64,000 bases of DNA from Anoplopoma fimbria. Lineage: Eukaryota; Chordata; Actinopteri; Perciformes; Anoplopomatidae. The position numbers and the translations under genes are program-made. The notes beneath the pieces were generated by a model. It saw only the letters and a program-made list of their open reading frames with translations. It was not told where the DNA came from and did no database searches. Every line of letters begins with the position of its first letter. Position 1 is the stretch's first letter. The stretch lies in the NCBI RefSeq assembly GCF_027596085.1, contig NC_072472.1, positions 10,814,219 to 10,878,218 of the forward strand, in the 5' to 3' direction. Below, piece after piece: positions 56,061-64,000 of this stretch.

Positions 56061-58845
56061 CTTTAAGTTTAATAGTTGCCTATTTATTCATTAATGATAA
56101 CCTCCTCAAAACAAAAGAATAGGATATTGAAGAGAGCCCGCCTAATTTGCCTAACGTCATAACATTTAGCTATAGAACCCAATGCCAAATCCTCAACAGG
56201 AACTTCACATCTTGTTTTATGGATTCTGAATTTCCAGAAACCAAAACATATATTAATGAATGGCTTCAATTGTTAGAATGTTATGTTAGTATTTATATAG
56301 CCTCCTGAGAGTCTATATTTCAAAAATAAGGAAGTTTTACATAAAGTTTTTCTCCCACAATGACTTGCATTGAATCCTACAGCAGTATAAGTTGTAGCTC
56401 CAACATGAGGATGCAGCTTGAATGCCTTGTTAGAGCGTGGGGAGGAAAGAGTGAAGAAATGTGGGAGAGAATTGGGTACGATGTGCTAAAATGGTCATGT
56501 TTTGGATTTTAATCAATAGTTTGCACCTGGTTGATTTCTTCTTCCTCTGCTTCTTCTTCTTCCACACATCTGTGTCAATTAATCTTACTTAAGAAAAGGT
56601 AGTTTTTTCTTCTTCTCATGCTTCCATGGTAGCGTGACGTAAAAGCTGCTGACAGAGCAAGTGACAAAATGACAAAAAGTGTGTGGAAGGAGTGGAAATG
56701 CAGTGAGGGACTCTGGTGGACAGCTTCATAATACTTGTTATTCTTTTTAATGCATAATTATTCTGAAGCTGTTTACTCCCTGAAGTTTAATTGGCACAGC
56801 TCATGTAGATGTGCAATGATTTACAATAAGAATGCAAATAAAGTAAAATGGGGGCATGTTTGCCAAAGCCAATGTGTTCCCCTGACTCCTCGTCATAGCA
56901 CAACACTGAAATTTCATTACTACTAAAAGCCTAGCATGCAATTTTCAGTTGTATAACACTGCTTTTCTCACATAGCTGTAATGCATAACGGTCTCTATTG
57001 ACATTGAAAATATAATTTTTTCAAGCAGCAGTCAATCAAAACTTCTTTCAGGTATCAAGAGATGCCCTGCTGACGCGGGTCTGTTACCTTGAGAACAGCT
57101 GAAAAACCTCAATGTCCTACAGAGAACAAATAAGTCTGAGGAAAGAGAAAAGTACAGAGAGCAGCTGTGATTTGGCCCAACAACATGGGAAGAAGACGTG
57201 AAAGAAGATGTACAAATAATACAAGAGCAGTCAGGCTAGCAAGTGCAGACAGATGGCAACATCTCAAGGCAAAGCAAAATGAGAGGAGGAAATATGGAGT
57301 GCAAGTACACCAAAAATAGATGATGCAATAACGCTCTGACACTACAGAGAAAGATGGAAGCCCAAGAAGGAGACGGCTGGACGGAGGGTGAAATAAACTA
57401 GAAATCGTTGGGAGAAAAAAGGTTTTGAAAAAATGTTGGCTGGCGAGCAGCCGTTCACATTTACAGAAGATAGAGACACGGAGCAATAGAAGAAGAGAGG
57501 TTGAAGCAGAGAAGTGGGCGGGTGGCCGTCAGTGCACAAGCCTGAAGGGATGAAACATTACGCCCGGATAATGAAGATGGTTCTGCTTGGTCACACTCCA
57601 CATTAGCCCAGAGTCAGGCCGACCCCAAAGTGTCAACAAGTTAATAGACTTGGTATCAGTGACTCTTTCACACCGCTGCTCTCCACCAAAAACAGCAATT
57701 ATTTACAGGAATTTTCTAGATAGATAAACACAGATACCTCCACATGGAAATTAATAACAGGGCCACAGCCGGAGGTACAGCCGAGAGTGAAGGCATTTAA
57801 TGTGTGTGTAGAATTGTTGATTGTGTGGCCACTGGCATGACGACCATGTTAGTGTTTAATGGTATTTCTGTGTAGGTGACAGACAAAGGTAGGGAGGTGT
57901 CAGCTGTGGATCTTGGTGCTCCTTTGTCAGAGGTCCTTTGTTTTCCTTGGACAGGAAATTCAACTTTGGACAATACTTATCTATTAAAAGTCACAGTATG
58001 ATGCATAAAATAAGAATAGCATTTTACTTCAAACCACAACTGCGATCCTCTTTAGCATGCATCATGTATTCCCCAAAGTATATAAAGTATAATTTTTCCT
58101 CCGCAAAGCATGAATGTCACAGAAAACCATCTACTGGTTGCTGAGATACTACTACATCAAGTATGCATTCTTTGCTCTTACACACTGAAAGCGATTTAGT
58201 GCGATGCATTTCGATATCATTATGAGGACTAGCAGCTCCGTTCTTTAAGGCACATTCAACCCAAAGCTCTGAGCCATGAATTTGAATTCAAAACACTGAT
58301 GAAATAACCCATTTCATCACTCTTTTGGCTTGAATACTTTAGACGGCACACAACAAACACATGAACAGTTTGTGATCTTAACAGCCACATGGCACGTGAA
58401 TCCTGAATTAATCATTTTGTTGGCTCAGAAAGTGTTTCTACAATATTTAAGTGACATATGTCAGTTGGGAAATACAGTATGTAAGCTTATGATATCAAAA
58501 TCAAATCCTTCTTAAACTACAAGTGCAAGATGTACAAGAGACTCTAAATCTCTCAGTTTATTAGGATTCTTCTGCAGTAAACATTTTAAGGAGGCAGCCA
58601 TAAACAAACCAAGCATCTCCAAGTTTTATTTGAGCAAAATTGAATAGAGGGGGAGCTCTTTCAGACAATTTGCAAACCTCCATCTCAAGCAATTAGGTGA
58701 AGATGAGATTGACAGCAGCAGTGATCAGATGCAGAGATGTGACTGGCAGCCAGACGCTCTCCAGTGTGCTACACCCAGTGCTCTTAATGCTCGGGCTTGT
58801 AGATAACTTTACAGATCAGCTATGATTATGTTGCTTTTTAATTCA
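56061..58845. other. Intergenic, no gene seen
   Basis: The plus strand is purine-rich at 57110-57500, which gives long low-complexity frames on the other strand. No domain or repeat recognised. Confidence 0.5.
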
Positions 58846-58869
58846 ATCAGTCAGCTCCGGCTGACTGAT
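58846..58869. repeat. 10-bp perfect hairpin with TCCG loop
   Basis: ATCAGTCAGC, loop TCCG, GCTGACTGAT. The loop and closing C-G pair match the stable UNCG tetraloop class if transcribed on the plus strand. Significance unknown. Confidence 0.8.
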
Positions 58870-59873
58870 CTTTTATTAGGGCAGTCTTTTACTAATTCAC
58901 TCAACAAAGGCCGATGTGAGTGATGCAAGCAATGGGAGAGCAAAAAAGAGGAGAGAAGACCTTTTGGCAAAGTCCGCATTAATTGCCTTGAGTCTTTTAA
59001 AAAAGATTTTGAGGATGAAAAATTGATCCATTGATTTATTTAATCAAAAGCGGACTCAAGAGTTGTCCTTTAGAGTACCTTTGGCTGCAGACAAGAATTA
59101 AATGAAAATGGGTGACTACGTCTTAAATCTAATTTTTTTGACATTCATACTGGTGTAACATTAATTACCCACAGACGCCTTGACTGCTTTCTAAGGATTC
59201 AGCATCACTGTGACATGACCGGACCACACATGTCCTCTGAAAGTCATCAGAGGCTATCAGAGTATTCTTCTTCAATGGGTAGAAGAGAATGTAGTAAGAA
59301 TCTACCTCAATTATTCACAATATATATGACATTCAGAGCATATCTAGTGCCTTCATGCGGCTCCCAACATGGTGTTGGCTGAGTAGATGGTTTTGAGCTA
59401 ACTAGTTGGGCACACTCACATGCACTAACATGCACTAACGTGCACTAAAAGCATGTGCGTCCAGCCCGGCTATGACTACAAAGCTCTGATAACAACACAC
59501 ACAGAGGGAGAGTAACTTTATATTCTGCTCAGCTAGATAATCCGTCAACATATCTTTACCAATAAATAGTTGTTTGATGCTATCAATGTTCAGAATGTCG
59601 AATAGAGAATGTTGAGGGTTGTATATTTATTTTGCTTCTGACACATCAGAAAGATGTTGTAAACACAGTTGCATCATGCATTAGTTTCAACTGTACGGCC
59701 CCTGTTGTGGTGAGTGTTTGGATGCATGTGTGTGTTTGTGTGTGTGAATAGGCACTGCTGTGCATATTCATTTGTGTTTTCTTTTTCAATTGTAAAACCA
59801 AATCATGAATTGTTAGAACAATATAAAATGTGCAGTCACTTCCCAGTGTTGACAAATGACAAATTAATTTCTT
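58870..59873. other. Intergenic, no gene seen
   Basis: Contains a small tandem repeat at 59421-59450: three copies of a 10-mer based on TGCACTAACA. Otherwise featureless. Confidence 0.5.
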
Positions 59874-59874
59874 G

Positions 59875-59915
<41 letters not shown>

Positions 59916-59930
59916 TTCTGTGTGTGTGTG
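59874..59930. repeat. (TC)n then (TG)n microsatellite
   Basis: TC repeat with interruptions (CTTTCTCTTT), followed by a short TG run. Confidence 0.95.
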
Positions 59931-60379
59931 CACATGTAAAGCCCTAGATCTTATTCAAGAATACATCATATCAACTAAAGCATAATGGCTTAAGATGTTC
60001 TGATGTAAGAGTCAAGACATAAAATGCACTCACACTTAAATAATGTATGAGGCTGAATGACTTATCCTTGGATTTGGACAGTTTCTCACACGCTGAAAGT
60101 TTTATATCAATTTATTGGGTGACTTCCATTAAATATTGGGCAGAAGCTCTTTGTTTTTGTTCTAGTGAGTCAATTTTTAATCATTTCTGGACATTGTGAT
60201 GCCATGACTGGAGGAAATTCAGATATGCCGCTCCATCCTCGTGGAATAATTCACAACAGATGCTGAAGCTCAGAACTCTGGTGTCCCCAAATAGTTTCAG
60301 AGACCTCATTAAGCAAGGCTCAACACTAACAAAACCTCACAGTAAAACATTATTTTCTTCGCCATTGTCTCTATTATTT
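59931..60379. other. Intergenic, no gene seen
   Basis: No recognised feature. Confidence 0.5.
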
Positions 60380-60570
60380 TTAGATTTATTTATTTAACCT
60401 TTACTTTTCCCGGATAGTCCAATTGAGATTTAAAATCTCTTATCGGAAGGAGTCTTGGTCAAGACGCAAGCATGAAAGTTTCAAAAATAAAAGCACCAAT
60501 AACAGACTAAAAACAACATAAAACATTTCACATTAATTAGACAAGTTAAAAAAACAGCAATTTGCATCAA
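60380..60570 (+). repeat. Dispersed teleost repeat
   Basis: TTTATTTATTTAACCTTTA, CCAATTGAGATTTAAAATCTC, GGAGTCTTGGTCAAGACG and A-rich sequence match a fish repeat I recall as GTCCCATTGAGATTAAAATC. Class not certain. A short TAACAGG tandem (three units) follows at 60586-60605. Confidence 0.55.
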
Positions 60571-60605
60571 CCAATGAATTAGCAGTAACAGGTAACAGGT
60601 AACAG

Positions 60606-61440
60606 ATCGTGTATATTCACTGTTCAATGTATATAACTGCTTCACAGTTAATAGTTAATACTGTTTTTAAAACAGATGCCTGTGCGCACGCAGGTATACA
60701 CATCTACACTCCTGCAGTGTTGTCATGTTCTGGTTCTGACTGTAACAGCAATATTTAAATATCACTAATATATAAAAAAAAATGTAAAAACATATTTTGT
60801 TTAGGGTGCATGTTTTGCTGTTTGTCTCATTTTCTTTTGGCCGCTCATTTGAATGACAGCTGCTCTATAAATAATGTTGCTATTACATTTGGCACTATTT
60901 GCACACAGAGCCGGTAAGTCATTCACGTAAAATAATTAAATCAAAACAAAAGCTCAGTCACATGATGTCAATTGTGCTTCATTAACAAAAACACATCACA
61001 ACCACACAAAAATAGAAAATATGAGACACCCCATTATTATGAGAAAAGTAGCTGCTGTTAGATTTCCCTAATTTATATAAATATATAAAAATGTCACTCA
61101 AAATTAAAAAATTATCTTGAAATGCAGGAGATCAAACTCTTTTTGAAAATCAAAAAACACAGAGTAGAGTTTTTATAAAATCAACTGTCAAGTCATTTGA
61201 ACGATTCTTTTGTCCTTACTCACATCAGTTGTTAATTATTATCCTCAGTTTTTAATTAATTTAGTTTCAAGACCACTGTATGTATTTAAGAGTGAGAAAC
61301 AAGGAGTGAGACAGAAAGAGAGGAAGGAATGTTTTTTTTCTTTCCAGATTGACTGAGTTTCCTCAGCTTTTAAAATCTCAAAGTGTTTCGCCATGTACGA
61401 GCATGAATAACACAAAAAGCGGTCTGAATCGGAGGGATAA
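60606..61440. other. Intergenic, no gene seen
   Basis: AT-rich; no recognised feature. Confidence 0.5.
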
Positions 61441-62100
61441 AATAGTGGCATAATGGGAACTCAATGAAGTTCCGGCTTTCTTCGAGCCTTGATGAGGTCT
61501 ATCTGACGCGCTGCTTCTTCTGGGCCTTGATCTCAAAAAAGAGCAGTTCCCTGTCAGCGTTTAGAAATGGTGCACAGATCTTCACTCACAACGATGCACT
61601 CTGTGATGTCCCCATGTCAGCACGTTCATCAAAAGTGTCCCAAGCTGCAGTGAACATAACCCAGTTTGTACACTTGCAATGCTCCCTGAGAGGAGCAGCA
61701 TGACAGTCCCCGCCAGCAGGGCTTGTGGGAGCAGAAGGTTAGCATCAGAGTTTGACGTGAAACTCAAGTGTTGTGTTTTGGCCACAGGGGCACGTTTTCT
61801 GTTGCTTGTCGTCGGGCGGCTCAAAAGCCAGATCGGTGTGGTTAATGTTACCAAGCATGATAACAGCTCTTAGCGTGGGAACTTTCCATTGAGGAGAGGA
61901 GCTGAGCCGGCTCACAAAAGAAGGCAGTGGCTTCCAGCGGGATGTAAACATCGGTTTCAACAATGGAAATGAACAGTTCACCGAGGGAGAATAGGCTTTG
62001 TGATCTTTTTCCAGTGAGGTGAACAAAACTGTTAACGGCTGCTACAGTATGTGGAGATGTGGAACCAGCAGTGCATGACAGTGGAGCAAATAACCTCACC
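61441..62100. other. G+C-richer patch of unknown nature
   Basis: This block has clearly higher G+C than its flanks and several frames of 80-90 codons on both strands, which overlap and so cannot all be real. None has a domain I recognise. It may be an old transposon fragment or retrocopy. Confidence 0.3.
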
Positions 62101-64000
62101 TTTAAATTTAAAGGGTATTTCTGTCATCATGAAAAATAGTGTTGCCCGGAAGGATAATTTCAAGCTCCGGTACAGATTAGTATTTTTGGTTTAAATAGGT
62201 TATTTTATACCTGAATAGTTGGACTACTTTTCTGTTTTGGTTCACTCTCGCAGAAATCTAAAAGTCAACTGTTTGGTTCTTGCTGTCAGCACCAACAGCA
62301 GACAGACACAGTTAGTGACAAGCTGGTAAACTTAGAGGAGCACTTAGAAGCCAAAGAGCCAGATATTTCCCTCAGGAGTTGGTAGAAACCAAAAAACCCA
62401 GCTAAAAGAAATTCAATATTGCTCTATTGGAAATTTATGATAATGTTGGTTCATAATTGCTGGAAGTGTGAAGGTTATTATTATTTCATGCTGTATATGT
62501 GAAATAGAGTTTTATGAGTTTTAACAAAGTTTTGCTCCACAGCGTGAGTTTGTAATGACGGGTCCACTGGGAGGTCAGCCAGGTTTAAGAGGTCAGAGTT
62601 GCAGAGAAGGTCAAATGTTTAACCTCAGTGTTGATTTCTAGAGTTCTGGGCATCTCAGAGGAGGACGATCTAAAAAATGTGTATTCACTTTGTCACTGAT
62701 GTTTAGGAGATCTAAAAAACCTGTTATGACAAGTTTGTTGTTTCATTACATTAACATTGATCTTGGATGCTACGATCATTGTCAGTCTCTGCTCCAGCAG
62801 TGGCCAAGAAACACTTTGTCTTCTAATCCTGATCAAACGTTTTAATTTTTTGGGACCATCCCATGAAAAATGAGCTCACTTACAACAGAAGACATGCTGG
62901 AAAAGGTATGATCACAATAGACATTTTATTAATTACCTGAGAGCATTGCACCATTTGATGAAGAGAACATGCAGTCCTGCTATAAATAGGTCTCTTCTGG
63001 ATTTCGTGGAGGAAAGAGAATTTATATCAGAATTCCTGTATAAAGTCGGGAATCATAAAATATTTAATAATGTCTTTACGTAGTCTTGTGTGCAGCAACA
63101 CATCATGCCCATCCCCGCTCTGTGCTGCCATTTCTGACCTGGATTACGCCTGTTGATAATTAGGTTTGACTGGCTTATCACCATGACATCGTATGGCTTC
63201 GGTAGTTTTCACTTTGTGAGTCCTTGTGTTTGTCGTCATGACAAAATGTGGTCCTCTAGACACCTACTGTATCTAGAACTACCACATAAGCAGTTTTGAG
63301 TACCTATCTAGGTGTTTGTATATATGTCTGTGGACAGATTCTGTCATGAGATGAAGTCAGGAAACTTTACAGCTGTGTAGTCAAGATCAAAATTAAGGCT
63401 GAGTTTGAAGGTGGGTGTCCAAACAAAGGTGCTGGAAATGGGGAGGTAGGAAGTGGGGAAGGGCCATTGCCCCCACCCCAACAGCCACCCTGGCCTGAAT
63501 TTGCATTTGTAGCCGGTGTGATCTTTAGTTACTTGATTCATCTGTGCACCATAACTCCTGCAGTTGACCAGGGACCATGTGATATATATATATATTTTTT
63601 AAACCTGCACTCATGTTTGTTTTTCCTCTTTCAGTTAAAATATGATGCATGACGTCTGGTTTAAATCAAGGGTCACACACTGACTTGGTATCATTTGTTG
63701 TCACCAGCTGTCTAAATGCAACCAGCCGAAATCTATATTGCGCAAAGAAGACCAAGAATAAGAGGAGTATCCCATTACAGGAAATAATAACGCTGGTGTA
63801 AAAGCATATCGCTGACAGAGATTTTCCATACGAATTAGTCGGTTACATGTTCCCAGTGTCCTGTGAAGTTGGATGGGGAGGGGCCTGTAACATTAGATTT
63901 ATTGTGTCTGCACCCGCTCAACTCAGCACCTGTCCCTAAAGGCAAATTAATCCCAAACCCAAAACATATCCCTCTCTCCCCCACTGTGCACAGACACGAC
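62101..64000. other. Intergenic, no gene seen
   Basis: No recognised exon. A short TA repeat lies at 63583-63597. Confidence 0.5.

Noticed and set aside
57109..57539. Minus-strand frames of 125 and 65 codons
   Set aside because: Low-complexity composition from a purine-rich plus strand, overlapping one another, with no recognisable motif.
61464..62099. Overlapping frames on both strands in a G+C-richer patch
   Set aside because: Mutually overlapping and unrecognised; reported only as a compositional patch.

Overview
The window looks like nuclear DNA of a ray-finned fish, probably a percomorph teleost. It is AT-rich, has vertebrate GT-AG introns, long dinucleotide microsatellites, a fish-type Tc1/mariner transposon with a TA duplication, a non-LTR retrotransposon ending in GGAT repeats, and several short interspersed repeats that I recognise from teleost genomes. 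No bacterial, viral or CRISPR feature was seen.

Two protein-coding genes are supported, both fully assembled from splice sites and in a divergent (head-to-head) arrangement. (1) Positions 53-2063, minus strand: a four-exon ADP/ATP translocase (SLC25A4/5/6 family, closest by eye to slc25a6), 298 codons plus stop. Its likely promoter at about 2150-2310 has a TATA box, a CCAAT box and a full CRE. (2) Positions 7211-29822, plus strand: an eight-exon GDNF-family receptor alpha gene that reads as gfra4, the persephin receptor type. It has 455 codons, a signal peptide, three cysteine-rich domains, an acidic linker and a GPI-type tail. A 27-nt in-frame candidate microexon lies between exons 7 and 8.

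Layout: 1-2063 translocase; 2064-7210 intergenic DNA with a broken Tc1 element (3272-4852), a CA repeat and the 5' region of gfra4; 7266-20456 the large first intron of gfra4, holding LINE/SINE tails, a decayed Ty3/gypsy-like element with a nested short repeat, a very long GT repeat and an unusual hairpin; 20457-29822 the remaining exons, with a nearly full-length but inactivated RTE-like LINE (22605-25645) in intron 5, flanked by perfect target-site duplications. From 29823 to 64000 I find no convincing intact gene. It holds the gfra4 3' UTR, microsatellites, three pairs of local direct duplications, a MITE-like element, a perfect 22-bp inverted repeat, a possible orphan exon (35471-35583), a promoter-like CGCG patch (35890-36060) and a frame-broken coding-like remnant on the minus strand (55690-56060).

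The two genes do not share a pathway: one exchanges ATP for ADP across the inner mitochondrial membrane, the other is a cell-surface co-receptor for RET signalling. I did not find a clearly new multi-gene system. The best leads are the gfra4 microexon, the unidentified coding remnant near 56 kb, the orphan exon near 35.5 kb and the perfect hairpin near 44 kb.
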